Positions 40,191 through 50,271 of a stretch of 64,000 nucleotides of DNA are shown here, in pieces. The first letter of the stretch is position 1; the number at the start of each line of letters is the position of its first letter. Origin of the DNA: JASHPR01 sp963778075. GTDB lineage: Bacteria > Actinomycetota > Actinomycetes > Streptosporangiales > Streptosporangiaceae. Where the stretch lies: NCBI GenBank assembly GCA_963778075.1, contig CAVZTJ010000015.1, positions 248,001 to 312,000 on the forward strand. The letters run 5' to 3'. The position numbers were made by a program, and so were the translations under genes. The notes under the pieces are model-generated. The model saw only the letters and a program-made list of their open reading frames with translations. It searched no databases and was not told the origin of the DNA.

Positions 40191-40964
40191 ATGATCCCCC
40201 GCTCCCCGGCCGGCGACCCCGGTCCGGCCGCGGCGGAGCCTGGCGCTCGGCGCGAGCCGTGGCGCTCGCCGGCCGTCGTCGCCGGCGCGGTTGCGCTGCT
40301 CGCGGTCACCGTCGCCGCGACCGTCTCTGCCGCCTCGGCGCACGGCAGCCATGGCCTGGGCGGGACGACCACGGTTTCAGTCAGCGCCGGCTCGGTGCGC
40401 ACGGTCGAACTGCAAGCGGTACCCGGGCAGCTGACCATCGTCGGCTCGGCGACCGGAAGGGTGGCGCTGACCGGGCAGCTGGACTGGACCCGTCACGCCC
40501 CGGCCGCTACGACGCGGATGGTCAACGCTCACGTGCTCCGCCTGCGCTACCGCTGTGCCACGGCGAGCCCGTGCACCGCGCACTGGCGGCTGGTCGTGCC
40601 GCGGCGTACCGCCGTCGTGCTCAGCCAGCCCTCCGGTCACGTCATCGTCTCCGGCCTCGCCGGGCCGCTGCGGATCACGGCCGCGAGCGTGGACGTCAGC
40701 GCGACGCGGCTGAGCTCTCCCTCGCTGCAGGCCGTAATCACGTCGGGCCATCTGGCCGCGACGTTCACCGCGCCGCCCAGGCAGGTCAGCCTCACTCTCA
40801 CCTCCGCCCAGGCCACGCTGTCACTGCCCGGCTCGGTTGCCTACGCCGTCAGCGACCAGGTCACTTCGGGCTACGTCCACGTCGGCATTCCGGTGACCGC
40901 CGGAACTGCCCACACGGTCACCGCCCGCGTCCTGTCCGGGGAACTCGATCTGCTGGCATCCTGA
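40191..40964 (+). CDS. membrane-anchored DUF4097-like beta-strand protein
   Basis: The 257-residue protein has one membrane span (VVAGAVALLAVTVAATVSAA, about residues 28-47) and an extracellular part made of repeated strands (VRTVELQAVPGQLTIVGSAT, GPLRITAASVDVSATRLSSP, PPRQVSLTLTSAQATLSLPG), like the DUF4097 'adhesin' fold often found with envelope-stress genes. ATG 40191 is preferred; an upstream ATG at 40125 is possible. The function is not established. Confidence 0.7.
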   Translation: MIPRSPAGDPGPAAAEPGARREPWRSPAVVAGAVALLAVTVAATVSAASAHGSHGLGGTTTVSVSAGSVRTVELQAVPGQLTIVGSATGRVALTGQLDWTRHAPAATTRMVNAHVLRLRYRCATASPCTAHWRLVVPRRTAVVLSQPSGHVIVSGLAGPLRITAASVDVSATRLSSPSLQAVITSGHLAATFTAPPRQVSLTLTSAQATLSLPGSVAYAVSDQVTSGYVHVGIPVTAGTAHTVTARVLSGELDLLAS

Positions 40965-41006
40965 CCCGGGCCCACCGCCTGTTACGCGCAGCCCGGGCCA
41001 GCCGGG

Positions 41007-42173
41007 TCAGTCCAGGTCAATCGCGTCAGCCGGGCACGGCTGGGGCACCGCCGCGGACTGAGCGGCGCGGAGCGGGTTGACCGGCCCCAGGTCCACGCCG
41101 GACGGCTCGCCGAGCGCGACCCGAGCCGCGATGGCGCCCACGTACGGCCCCATCGTCAGCCCATTCGGGCCCAGGCCGGTCGCGGCAACGAGGCCTTCGA
41201 CGCCGGGCACCGGGCCGAGCAACGGCCGTGCGTCCGGGCTCATCGGCCGGAACCCGACCCGTGTCTCCAGGTACGTGGCCGTGGCAAGTCCGGGCGCCAC
41301 TGCCAGCGCCTGCCCCAGCACCTCGGCGAGGCCGCCGGGCGTCACCCGGTAGTCGAAGCCCGTCCCGGGCTCGCGGGTGGCACCGACGACGACCCGGGAA
41401 CCGTCGAACGCCAGCAGGTAGTGACTGCTCGTGGTCGGCAGCACCACCGGCCAGTTGCTGGTGTCGTCCGGCTCGATCGACAGGTGGACGATCTGCCCGC
41501 GCTGCGGCGTCACGGCCACGGTCACGCCGGCGGGTTCCAGGAAAGACGGGGTCCAGGCGCCGGTCGCGGCCACCACGGCGTCAGCTTCGACGAACTGGCC
41601 TTTGAGCATCACCCCGATGGCCCGGCCCGAGCGGCACACCAGCTCCGCCCGGCTCGATGTGAGGGCCGCCCCCTCGGACGTCGCCGCCCTGACCAGCGAG
41701 CTCGCGAGCAGCCGGCCGTCCACCCGGCACGCGCCGGCAACGCGGACCGCGGCGCAGTCGGCGCGCAGCGGCGGGAAGAGCGCCCGGGCCTCCGCAGCGG
41801 ACAGGGCCGCAACATCGCCGATCTCCGGTGCTCCGGCGCGCCTGGCCTGAAGCTGCTGTGCGACGATCTCCTGCTGCTCCGGGGAGCCAGCCAGGATCAG
41901 GCCGCCGACCCGGCGGTATCCCAGGTCGACCTCGCCGTGGTTGGCAAGCTCGGCGATCAGGCCCGGGTAATACCGGGCCGAGGCGGAGGCGAAGTCATAC
42001 CAAACCGGATCGTCCGCCAGCGATGACGACCACGGGCATACGATTCCCGCGCCCGCGGCCGTGGCCTGGCCCGGCAGCGCGGCGTCCGCCAGCAGGACCT
42101 CGGCACCGCGGGAACTCGCGGTGTAGGCGCAGCTTGCCCCGACGATGCCCGAGCCCACAATGATCACTCGCAT
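41007..42173 (-). CDS. FAD-dependent amine/amino-acid oxidoreductase (DAO family)
   Basis: The 388-residue enzyme belongs to the D-amino acid oxidase-like family. It has the FAD motif MRVIIVGSGIVGASCAYTAS, GAGIVCPWSSSLADDPVWYD, a central VVAATGAWTPSFLEPAGVTV and the C-terminal VAATGLGPNGLTMGPYVGAI. It probably oxidises an amine or amino acid with oxygen or an electron acceptor. ATG 42173 is taken after GGAAGGAAG. It is divergent from the trpB-trpA-GntR operon with a palindrome between, suggesting shared control. Confidence 0.88.
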   Translation of the reverse strand: MRVIIVGSGIVGASCAYTASSRGAEVLLADAALPGQATAAGAGIVCPWSSSLADDPVWYDFASASARYYPGLIAELANHGEVDLGYRRVGGLILAGSPEQQEIVAQQLQARRAGAPEIGDVAALSAAEARALFPPLRADCAAVRVAGACRVDGRLLASSLVRAATSEGAALTSSRAELVCRSGRAIGVMLKGQFVEADAVVAATGAWTPSFLEPAGVTVAVTPQRGQIVHLSIEPDDTSNWPVVLPTTSSHYLLAFDGSRVVVGATREPGTGFDYRVTPGGLAEVLGQALAVAPGLATATYLETRVGFRPMSPDARPLLGPVPGVEGLVAATGLGPNGLTMGPYVGAIAARVALGEPSGVDLGPVNPLRAAQSAAVPQPCPADAIDLD

Positions 42174-42347
42174 GGCTGCTTCCTTCCCCGCACCAGCGTT
42201 CTCGCACCGATGCCGCGGCTGAGCCTGCCCTGGAACCAGCCCCCGCGCCGAGGCTCCCGCCGCGCCAGGCCCCGGCCACCGGCCTTGCCGCAGCGCGCCA
42301 TCATGATCACGGCACGCCACCACGATCGCGGTACGCCTCATGATAGA

Positions 42348-42365
42348 ATTCTAGAACTCTAGAAT
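42348..42365. promoter_or_regulatory. perfect palindrome, candidate GntR operator
   Basis: ATTCTAGA and TCTAGAAT flank AC, a perfect 8-bp inverted repeat. It lies 73 bases before trpB and about 175 bases from the divergent oxidase. HutC-type GntR proteins bind short AT-rich palindromes like this, and such a regulator is encoded at the end of the same operon. Confidence 0.6.
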
Positions 42366-42437
42366 AAGAGTGGTAAACGAGTGTGGCGAGACGGACGGCG
42401 CGGCAGGCAATGGCCTGACGACGGAAGGCGGCGAGCG

Positions 42438-43667
42438 ATGACCCTGGTGGCGCAGGCACCGGCCGGGATGAATCAGGAACCGGCCGGGCCGGTGATGATG
42501 GGCGATCCTGGCCACCAGGGCCGGTTCGGTCCATTCGGCGGGCGCTTCGTCCCCGAAGCCCTGGTTCCGGCGTGCGAGGACCTCGAGCGGGCTTTCCGGG
42601 CCGCCTGGGCCGATCCGGGCTTCCGCGCCGAGCTGGCAGGCACCCTCCGGGACTATGCAGGCCGGCCGACGCCGGTCACCGAGGCGGTGCGGCTGTCCGC
42701 GGCGCTTGGCGTGCGGGTGCTGCTCAAGCGCGAGGACCTGGCGCACACCGGCAGTCACAAGATCAACAACACGATGGCGCAGGCGCTGCTGGCCGTCAGG
42801 ATCGGCAAAACCGCCCTCGTCGCCGAGACCGGCGCTGGGCAGCACGGAGTCGCCGCGGCGTCGGCGGCGGCGCGCCTCGGCCTCGGCTGCACGGTCTACA
42901 TGGGTGAGCGGGACATGGAACGGCAGGAACTGAACGTGTTCCGCATGGAGATGCTGGACGCGACGGTGATCCCCGTCGGCTCGGGTTCCCGGACGCTGAA
43001 GGATGCCACCAGCGAGGCGTTCCGGCACTGGGTGACGACTGTTGACTCGACGTACTACTGCGTCGGATCGGTAATGGGGCCGCACCCCTATCCGTGGATG
43101 GTGCGCGAATTCCAGCGCGTCATCGGCGAGGAGGCCCGCGCCCAGTGTGCCGAACTGCTGCCGGACGAGATTCCTGACGTGGTCGTGGCGTGCGTGGGCG
43201 GCGGCTCGAACGCGGCAGGGACGTTCGCCGGCTTCGCCGACACCACGGCCAGGCTGGTCGGGGTCGAGGCGGCTGGCGGCGCGGCGGTGGCCAACGGCCG
43301 CGGCGGCGTGCTGCACGGCTATCTGTCTTTGTTCCTGCAGGACAACCACGGCCAGATCACCGAGGCGCACTCGGTTTCCGCGGGCCTGGATTACCCGGGC
43401 ATCGGGCCCGAGCACGCCCATCTCGCGGCGGCCGGCCGCGCCGAGTACCACACCGTGACGGACGAGGAGGCCATCGCCGCCACGCAGCTGTGTGCCCGCA
43501 CCGAGGGCATCCTGCCCGCGCTGGAGTCGGCCCACGCTCTGGCCTGGGTCGCGCGCGCGGCGCGCGCCGGTGAGCTGCCGGCCGGGGCGGCGGTGCTCGT
43601 CACCTTGTCGGGCCGGGGCGACAAGGACGCCGCGATCCTGAAGGAGCTAACCCGTGGCCGCCGTTGA
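42438..43667 (+). CDS. trpB: tryptophan synthase beta chain
   Basis: TrpB condenses indole with serine using PLP. The 409-residue protein has RFGPFGGRFVPEALVPACED, the PLP-lysine motif LLKREDLAHTGSHKINNTMA, the active-site AETGAGQHGVAAASAAARLG and the phosphate-binding ACVGGGSNAAGTF. All catalytic residues seen are conserved. It starts at ATG 42438 and overlaps trpA by 14 bases. No trpC, trpD or trpE is nearby, unlike the biosynthetic operon. Confidence 0.95.
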   Translation: MTLVAQAPAGMNQEPAGPVMMGDPGHQGRFGPFGGRFVPEALVPACEDLERAFRAAWADPGFRAELAGTLRDYAGRPTPVTEAVRLSAALGVRVLLKREDLAHTGSHKINNTMAQALLAVRIGKTALVAETGAGQHGVAAASAAARLGLGCTVYMGERDMERQELNVFRMEMLDATVIPVGSGSRTLKDATSEAFRHWVTTVDSTYYCVGSVMGPHPYPWMVREFQRVIGEEARAQCAELLPDEIPDVVVACVGGGSNAAGTFAGFADTTARLVGVEAAGGAAVANGRGGVLHGYLSLFLQDNHGQITEAHSVSAGLDYPGIGPEHAHLAAAGRAEYHTVTDEEAIAATQLCARTEGILPALESAHALAWVARAARAGELPAGAAVLVTLSGRGDKDAAILKELTRGRR

Positions 43668-44442
43668 GACCGCCCTCGGCGCGGCACGCGCCGCCGGGCG
43701 GCCCATCCTCATCACGTACGTCACCGGCGGGATCCGGGACGACTGGACGGACCTGCTGGCCGCGATGACCGACGCGGGCGCCGACGCGGTCGAGATCGGG
43801 ATGCCGTTCTCCGACCCGATGCTCGACGGCCCGATCATCCAGCAGGCCTCGGCCGCCGCGATCGCTCGCGGCGCGACCCCCACCGCCATCCTCACCCGGC
43901 TGGGCAGGAGTGCGGGCAGCGGCGTTCCGCTAATCGCGATGGCCTACGCGAACCACGCCTACCGCAGCGGTTTCGCCAGCTACTGCCGCGAGCTCGCCGA
44001 CGCCGGAATCGGCGGCACGATCATCCCCGACCTCCCGGTCGCCGAGGCGGACGACTACCTCGGCGCGGCGCAGGCCGCAGGGCTCGACGCCACGCTGATG
44101 GTCACCCCGGCCACCCCAGATGAGCAGATCCGGCTCATCGCGGGCCGATCCCGCGGTTTCCTTTACGTCATGAGCGTCATGGCCACGACCGGACCCGCGC
44201 GCGGGCGCGACGACACCTGCGGCTGGGGCGTCGCCGCCCGGGCACGCCGCCACACCCCGAAGCCCGTGCTGATCGGCTTCGGCATCGACACCCCGGGCCG
44301 GGCCGCCGCGGCGGCCGAGCACGCCGACGGCGTGGTCGTCGCCTCCGCGCTGATGCACCAGGTGCTGGACGGCGCCACGGTCAGCGACATCTCGCGGGCC
44401 GTCGCGGACCTGCGCGCCGCCCTGGACCAGGCCTGGGGGTGA
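43654..44442 (+). CDS. trpA: tryptophan synthase alpha chain, divergent
   Basis: TrpA cleaves indole-3-glycerol phosphate to indole. In the 262-residue protein the catalytic Glu (GADAVEIGMPFSDPMLDGP) and Asp are kept. The flexible loop normally reading SxxGVTG is YVMSVMATTGPARGRDDTCG, and the last helices are also diverged. GTG start inside trpB; the stop overlaps the GntR gene. It may be a secondary copy serving a side pathway. Confidence 0.88.
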   Translation: MAAVETALGAARAAGRPILITYVTGGIRDDWTDLLAAMTDAGADAVEIGMPFSDPMLDGPIIQQASAAAIARGATPTAILTRLGRSAGSGVPLIAMAYANHAYRSGFASYCRELADAGIGGTIIPDLPVAEADDYLGAAQAAGLDATLMVTPATPDEQIRLIAGRSRGFLYVMSVMATTGPARGRDDTCGWGVAARARRHTPKPVLIGFGIDTPGRAAAAAEHADGVVVASALMHQVLDGATVSDISRAVADLRAALDQAWG

Positions 44443-45266
44443 GCAGCGAGGTGGGCGGCCAGCTGGGCGGCCGGGCCCGGCAGGCGCCCGGCCCGGCCAG
44501 GCCGAGCGCTGCCCAGCGGCAGCCCAAGTACCTGCAGATCCACGCCCGCCTGCACGACCGGATCACCAGCGGCCAGTGGCCGGCCGGGAGCTCGCTGCCG
44601 TCCCAGCGCGAGCTCGCCGACGAGTTCGGCGTCAGCCTGATGACCCTGCGGCAGGCCCTGCAGCTGCTGATCGACGACGGCCTCGTGGACACCCGGCACG
44701 GAAGCGGAACCTACGTGGCCGCCCGGTATTCCTACGATCTCGGCCACCTTCGGAGCTTCGCCACCGACCTCGCCGGGCAGGGCGCGGAGATCAGCACGAG
44801 GCTGCTCTCCGCGCAGAAGGTAGCCCCGCCGGAGTCCGTAGGCGCCCGCCTCGGCGGCCCCGCCGTGGTGCTCCAGCTGCGCCGCCTCCGGCTCGTCGCC
44901 GGCAGGCCGCTGATCCTGCAGACGTCCTACCTGCCCGCCCCGCTGCTGCCCGATGCGCTGATCCGCGCCATCGAGAGGGGCGATCCCGATCAGCGCGGGC
45001 TCTACACCCTGCTCGCCGAGCACGGGCTGGCGGTGACCCGGGCCAGCGAGACCATCACCCCGACGGCCCTGAGCCAGCTGGACGCCAGCGAACTCGGCCG
45101 GCCAGCGGCCAGCCTCGCGCTGCTCAGCCACAGGATCAGCTTCACCGTGACCGGCGATCCGGTCATCGACGACCACGCACTGCTGCCCGGCGACAGCGTC
45201 GCGATCACTGCCAACCGTTCCGCCGAGCACCTTGAGGTGCACTACACGCTCGCCGCGGGCCCCTGA
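44439..45266 (+). CDS. GntR/HutC-family transcriptional regulator
   Basis: The 275-residue regulator has an N-terminal Gly/Pro extension, a winged HTH (YLQIHARLHDRITSGQWPAG, LPSQRELADEFGVSLMTLRQ, DDGLVDTRHGSGTYVA) and a C-terminal UTRA effector domain (LQTSYLPAPLLPDALIRAIE, ITPTALSQLDASELG, ISFTVTGDPVIDDHALLPGD). GTG 44439 overlaps trpA by 4 bases. It probably binds the palindrome before trpB and responds to a small ligand; both are inferred. Confidence 0.9.
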   Translation: MSSEVGGQLGGRARQAPGPARPSAAQRQPKYLQIHARLHDRITSGQWPAGSSLPSQRELADEFGVSLMTLRQALQLLIDDGLVDTRHGSGTYVAARYSYDLGHLRSFATDLAGQGAEISTRLLSAQKVAPPESVGARLGGPAVVLQLRRLRLVAGRPLILQTSYLPAPLLPDALIRAIERGDPDQRGLYTLLAEHGLAVTRASETITPTALSQLDASELGRPAASLALLSHRISFTVTGDPVIDDHALLPGDSVAITANRSAEHLEVHYTLAAGP

Positions 45267-45273
45267 TCCCTGA

Positions 45274-46548
45274 CTACCGGATCGGGAAGAACGGGTCGAC
45301 CCGCTTCGCCGCCAGGATGTACCAGGCGGTGGTCCCGGTGTGCAGCGACGCGTAGTAGCTGCCGCCCGAGCAGTCGCTGAGCCCGTCCCTCGACGCGGCG
45401 ATGATGCCGAGCCCGTCGCCGTTCGGCCCGTGAGCCTGGGCGTGATAGATATCGGCCAGGTACCGGGCCGCCAGCGCATCGTCCGCGGGATCGCCCCGGA
45501 ACTCGAGCGCATCGGCCAGGTGCGCGGTCCCCTCGAACCAGACGCCCGACCGGTCAGCCTGGCAGGCGCTCACGCCGCTGAACCCCCCGGCGGTCACCGA
45601 GAGGTTCTGCTCGATCCAGCTGACCGACGCCGCGTACGAGGGGTCCCGCAGGGCCAGGAACGACCAGCTGTTGACGTCTTCGGGCAGTTCCGCCTTGTTC
45701 GGCGTCACACCGTCGCTGGTGGTCCCGACGTAGAAGTGATGCTGCTGGCCGTCCCACATCGCGGCGGTGAAGTGCCGCGCCCAGGCCGCCCGCGCCGACC
45801 ACACCTGGGCTCCCTGCGCTCCCGTCTCCCTGGCCAGAAGCGTGAAGAGGACGTACAGGTCGATGTTGTGCTCGGTGGACTTCCACTCGATCTGCTGGCC
45901 GCCCGCCGTCTCGCCGCCGGTGTAGCCACCTGCGCCCCTGGTGTCGTGGCAGTGCGCCTGCACCCAGTTCCCGATCGCCTCAGCCCCGGCCAGGTAGGCG
46001 GTCCGGCCGGTGGCCGCGTAGAGCTGCGCGAGGGCCTGCCCGGCCCAGGCCATGTTGCCGGCCAGCGTCGCCGGGTCGGTGGCGTCCACGTCGCCGGGAC
46101 CGAGCAGCGGACTCGGCGCGTAGGCCGCTCGGATGCGCCCGTCATGCGCGGGATCGTGAGCCTGGACGTACAGCAGCCCGTCGCCGATCACCTCCGCCCT
46201 GGCCCGCCCGGCGCGGGTCCCCTCGGCCAGGTACGCGTCGATCAGAACCGCGTCGTCGTACGTCACCGAGGAGGTGAACCTCTGCTGTCCCAGCACCCCG
46301 CCGGTGAAGCTCTGCACCAGGCGGGGGGTGGAACCGGCGGCGTACCGATCCATCATCAGGTTCAGGAACGCGTAAGCCCCGGCCACACTGCGGTCGAGCT
46401 GGATGGCCGAGACCGGCGCTGGATGGCCGCCCGCGACGCTGGGCGCCCCAGCCGCGGCATGGCCCGGTCCCGGCCCGCAGCCCGCGGCGCTGGCGGCGAC
46501 GGCCAGCCCGGCCGTCACCGCCGCACCGGCCAGGGCGATCCGCCTCAT
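45274..46548 (-). CDS. lipoprotein with alpha/alpha-toroid, glycosidase-like
   Basis: The 424-residue protein has a lipoprotein signal peptide (RIALAGAAVTAGLAVAASAA before GC). A repetitive helical hairpin domain like (alpha/alpha)6-barrel glycosidases follows: SVAGAYAFLNLMMDRYAAG, GNMAWAGQALAQLYAATGRT, STEHNIDLYVLFTLLARETG, VWFEGTAHLADALEFRGDPA and a TGTTAWYILAAKRVDPF end. It should sit on the outer face of the membrane. Substrate and activity are unknown. It converges with the GntR gene. Confidence 0.78.
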   Translation of the reverse strand: MRRIALAGAAVTAGLAVAASAAGCGPGPGHAAAGAPSVAGGHPAPVSAIQLDRSVAGAYAFLNLMMDRYAAGSTPRLVQSFTGGVLGQQRFTSSVTYDDAVLIDAYLAEGTRAGRARAEVIGDGLLYVQAHDPAHDGRIRAAYAPSPLLGPGDVDATDPATLAGNMAWAGQALAQLYAATGRTAYLAGAEAIGNWVQAHCHDTRGAGGYTGGETAGGQQIEWKSTEHNIDLYVLFTLLARETGAQGAQVWSARAAWARHFTAAMWDGQQHHFYVGTTSDGVTPNKAELPEDVNSWSFLALRDPSYAASVSWIEQNLSVTAGGFSGVSACQADRSGVWFEGTAHLADALEFRGDPADDALAARYLADIYHAQAHGPNGDGLGIIAASRDGLSDCSGGSYYASLHTGTTAWYILAAKRVDPFFPIR

Positions 46549-46647
46549 CTCCCCCGCTCCCCCCGCAGTCGGCCCTACCCGCTAGCCAGCCATACCCGCT
46601 CTGGCCAGGTGAACCCCGCATGGAGAGCCGAGAAGGGCGAGCGGGGG

Positions 46648-47601
46648 TCAGTAGCGGGCGCCGACAACCTGATCGCCGAGCGGATCCAGCACGGCCAGCT
46701 CGTCCGGCGTGAGCGTGATGTCGACCGCTGCCACGTTCTGCTCCAGCCACTTCACCCGTTTGGTGCCGGGGATCGGGACCGCCGGGATGCCGAGCCGCTC
46801 GCCCTGGCCCTGCACCCACGCCAGGGCGACCTGGGCCGGCGTGACACCCTTGGCGTCGGCCACCTTGCGCACCGCGTCGGCGATGGCCTGGTTCGCCTCG
46901 AGGGCGGACCCGGTGAACCGCGGGTTGTGGCTGCGGAAGTCCCTCGCGTCGAGCGCCGCAACGTCGACCGTGCCGGTGAGGAAGCCGCGGCCGAGCGGCG
47001 AGTACGGCACCAGCCCGACCCCGAGCTCCCGCAGGGCGTCGAGCGCGGTGGTCTCCGGGTCCCTTGCCCACAGCGAGTACTCGCTCTGCACCGCCGTGAT
47101 CGGGTGCACCGCGTAGGCCCGGCGCAGCAACGCGCTGTCCACCTCGGAAAGCCCCAGGTAGCGCACCTTGCCCTCGGCGACCAGCTCCGCCATGGCACCC
47201 ACGGTTTCCTCGATCTCCGCGGTCTGCGGCGGCCGGTGCAGGTAGTACAGGTCGATCACGTCCACGCCCAGGCGGGTCAGCGACGACTCGCAGGCCTGCT
47301 TCACGTAACCGCGCTCACCGCGGATGACCCGCTTGTCGTCGCCGCCGGAGCGGTCGATGCCGAACTTCGTGGCGAGCTGCACCTCGTCACGCCGGCCGAC
47401 GATTCCCCGGCCGACGAGCACCTCGTTGTGGCCGGTGCCGTAGATGTCCGCGGTGTCGATGAAGGTCACGCCGAGGTCGAGCGCGCGGTGGATGGTCGCG
47501 ATCGACTCGTCCCAGTCGGGCTGGCCGTACCACTCGCTCATCCCCATGCAGCCCAGGCCCTGCGCCGAGACCGTCAGTTCACCCAGTGAAACCTTGCGCA
47601 C
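46648..47601 (-). CDS. aldo/keto reductase
   Basis: The 317-residue NADPH-dependent reductase begins RKVSLGELTVSAQGLGCMGM and has FIDTADIYGTGHNEVLVG (catalytic Asp and Tyr), LATKFGIDRSGGDDKRVIRG (Lys) and LYYLHRPPQTAEIEETVGAM (His), then the NADPH-binding IPAVPIPGTKRVKWLEQNV. The full catalytic set is present. It follows a MerR regulator by 18 bases and is probably controlled by it. Confidence 0.94.
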   Translation of the reverse strand: MRKVSLGELTVSAQGLGCMGMSEWYGQPDWDESIATIHRALDLGVTFIDTADIYGTGHNEVLVGRGIVGRRDEVQLATKFGIDRSGGDDKRVIRGERGYVKQACESSLTRLGVDVIDLYYLHRPPQTAEIEETVGAMAELVAEGKVRYLGLSEVDSALLRRAYAVHPITAVQSEYSLWARDPETTALDALRELGVGLVPYSPLGRGFLTGTVDVAALDARDFRSHNPRFTGSALEANQAIADAVRKVADAKGVTPAQVALAWVQGQGERLGIPAVPIPGTKRVKWLEQNVAAVDITLTPDELAVLDPLGDQVVGARY

Positions 47602-47619
47602 GTCAGCTCCGCTCTGTCC

Positions 47620-47988
47620 TTATCCGGCTGCAGCCAGGCTGCTGCAGTAGTGCCCGATCTTTGCGTCGAGCAGGTCCAGGCATTCCTGCTGTTCCAGCTG
47701 GGCCTGGCGGACCCGTTCGCGGTGCACCCGCAGCAGGTCGATCCGTTCCTGCTCGCGCGCTCCCGACCGCACCAGCTCGGCATAGGTGAGCATGTCGCGC
47801 ACCGGCATCCGGGTCGCACGGAGCTTGCTCAGCAGCATCAGCCAATCGAGGTCGGAATCGCTGAAGCGCCGGCGCCCGTCGGCGGTACGCTCGACCCGGT
47901 CAAGCAGGCCGATGCGTTCATACCAGCGCAACGTGTACTGGGTCAGCCCGCACTTCTCGGCGGCCTCCCTGGTGGTCCAGCCGGTCAC
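47620..47988 (-). CDS. MerR-family transcriptional regulator
   Basis: The 122-residue protein has the MerR winged helix (TTREAAEKCGLTQYTLRWYE, IGLLDRVERTADGRRRFSDS) and a coiled-coil dimer helix (EQERIDLLRVHRERVRQAQL), without metal-binding cysteines at the end. GTG 47988 is preferred over the frame start further upstream. It shares a transcription unit with the aldo/keto reductase, a common pairing for quinone or aldehyde stress. Confidence 0.9.
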   Translation of the reverse strand: MTGWTTREAAEKCGLTQYTLRWYERIGLLDRVERTADGRRRFSDSDLDWLMLLSKLRATRMPVRDMLTYAELVRSGAREQERIDLLRVHRERVRQAQLEQQECLDLLDAKIGHYCSSLAAAG

Positions 47989-48048
47989 GCATACGACCCT
48001 AAGCGTTAGAGCGCACTCCAACGCAAATCGCCTGCGAGCGCACCCGGG

Positions 48049-49218
<1,170 letters not shown>

Positions 49219-49344
49219 GACGCCATGAGATCACGAACATCAGCTGGAACGTAACGGTCCTACCGACTCTGGCCGCAATCGGGCCCAACCATCCCGCTGC
49301 CATTGGCGTCTGGAGAGTCAGGCAAGCAGTTAAGGGGGTCGGCC

Positions 49345-50010
49345 GTGAAAGCCTGGCGGGCGATCATCCTGGCGGCTGTCACGGCGGCCGCGCTGGCGGG
49401 CTGCGGGGGCAGCCATCCGACTGGTGCACCGAGCCAGGCACCGGGTGGCTCCCACCCGCCAGCGCCAACGACCAGCGTCGCTGCGGCGGCCACCCCCGCG
49501 GACGCCACCCCCACGGGCGGAAGCGCGGCCGCGGCGACGCTCTACCTCCAGACCAGCGAGCAGGTGCCGTTCACCGGAGACGGGGTGACTCTTACGGCGC
49601 AGGCATCGGCTCACCCGGGCTTCGTGGGGTTGCTCCGGCTGGCCAGCGTGACGGTCAGCTTCGGAGACGGCACCTCCGCCACGGTGACCCAGCGGTGTTC
49701 GGGCGGCGACCAGGCTCCGGCGGCCAAGAGGCTGACGCTGATCCATTCCTACCGCCGGGCCGGGCAGTTCACCGCCGAAGTGACGTCCGCGAGCATCTGC
49801 GGCGAGACCGGCTCTCCCGGCCTGAACGGCGTCAGCGCCGCGGTTCGGGTGCTCCCGGCTGCGTCGGCGGCCAGCGCGTCCTGGCCGCGGTGCTCCGCCG
49901 GCGACGTGCGGGTCGCGGACCACGGGACCGGGGCCGGCCTCGGGCACGTTGGCGTGCTGTTCACGGTGCACAACGTCTCCGCGACGGGTTGCAACCTGCT
50001 CGGCTACTGA
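49345..50010 (+). CDS. lipoprotein with PKD-like domain and truncated DUF4232
   Basis: The 221-residue product starts VKAWRAIILAAVTAAALAGC, a lipoprotein signal with lipobox ALAGC. A Pro/Ala-rich linker and a PKD-like domain follow (VTVSFGDGTSATVTQRC, LTLIHSYRRAGQFTAEVTSA). The end RCSAGDVRVADHGTGAGLGH then FTVHNVSATGCNLLGY matches the first third of a DUF4232 domain and then stops. The rest of that domain is absent, so the gene looks truncated at its 3' end. Confidence 0.7.
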   Translation: MKAWRAIILAAVTAAALAGCGGSHPTGAPSQAPGGSHPPAPTTSVAAAATPADATPTGGSAAAATLYLQTSEQVPFTGDGVTLTAQASAHPGFVGLLRLASVTVSFGDGTSATVTQRCSGGDQAPAAKRLTLIHSYRRAGQFTAEVTSASICGETGSPGLNGVSAAVRVLPAASAASASWPRCSAGDVRVADHGTGAGLGHVGVLFTVHNVSATGCNLLGY

Positions 50011-50100
50011 GGCAGCCGGAACCCAGATTATGCGTCCGAAACCCCGCAAAACCCCGGAAAAGCCCTCGTGAACCCTGCGCCGACCATGATCAACGGAAGA

Positions 50101-50124
50101 TTGCTGTCGCTCTAGCGACAGCAA
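50101..50124. promoter_or_regulatory. perfect 11-bp inverted repeat
   Basis: TTGCTGTCGCT and AGCGACAGCAA flank CT, forming a perfect near-palindrome in the gap between the truncated lipoprotein and pspA. There is no T-tract. It looks more like an operator than a terminator. The remainder of the 261-base gap holds no gene I can support. Confidence 0.55.
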
Positions 50125-50271
50125 GGGACCGACGACGCTAATGGCGCGCGGGAAGGGCGCGGGAAAGGGTCAGACCGGCGGCCGCCCGAGCTGAGGCCCG
50201 AGAAGCGGTGCGGGGTGGGCGTGGAGTAGCCGCAGACCTTGTTAGGCCCGCCGATGCGAGTTCCTGCCGGG

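Noticed and set aside
45340..47589. A 749-codon open frame on the plus strand
   Set aside because: It is antisense to the lipoprotein and aldo/keto reductase genes, which have clear family motifs. Long antisense frames are expected at this GC content. The protein it would give is Arg/Gly/His-rich with no motif.
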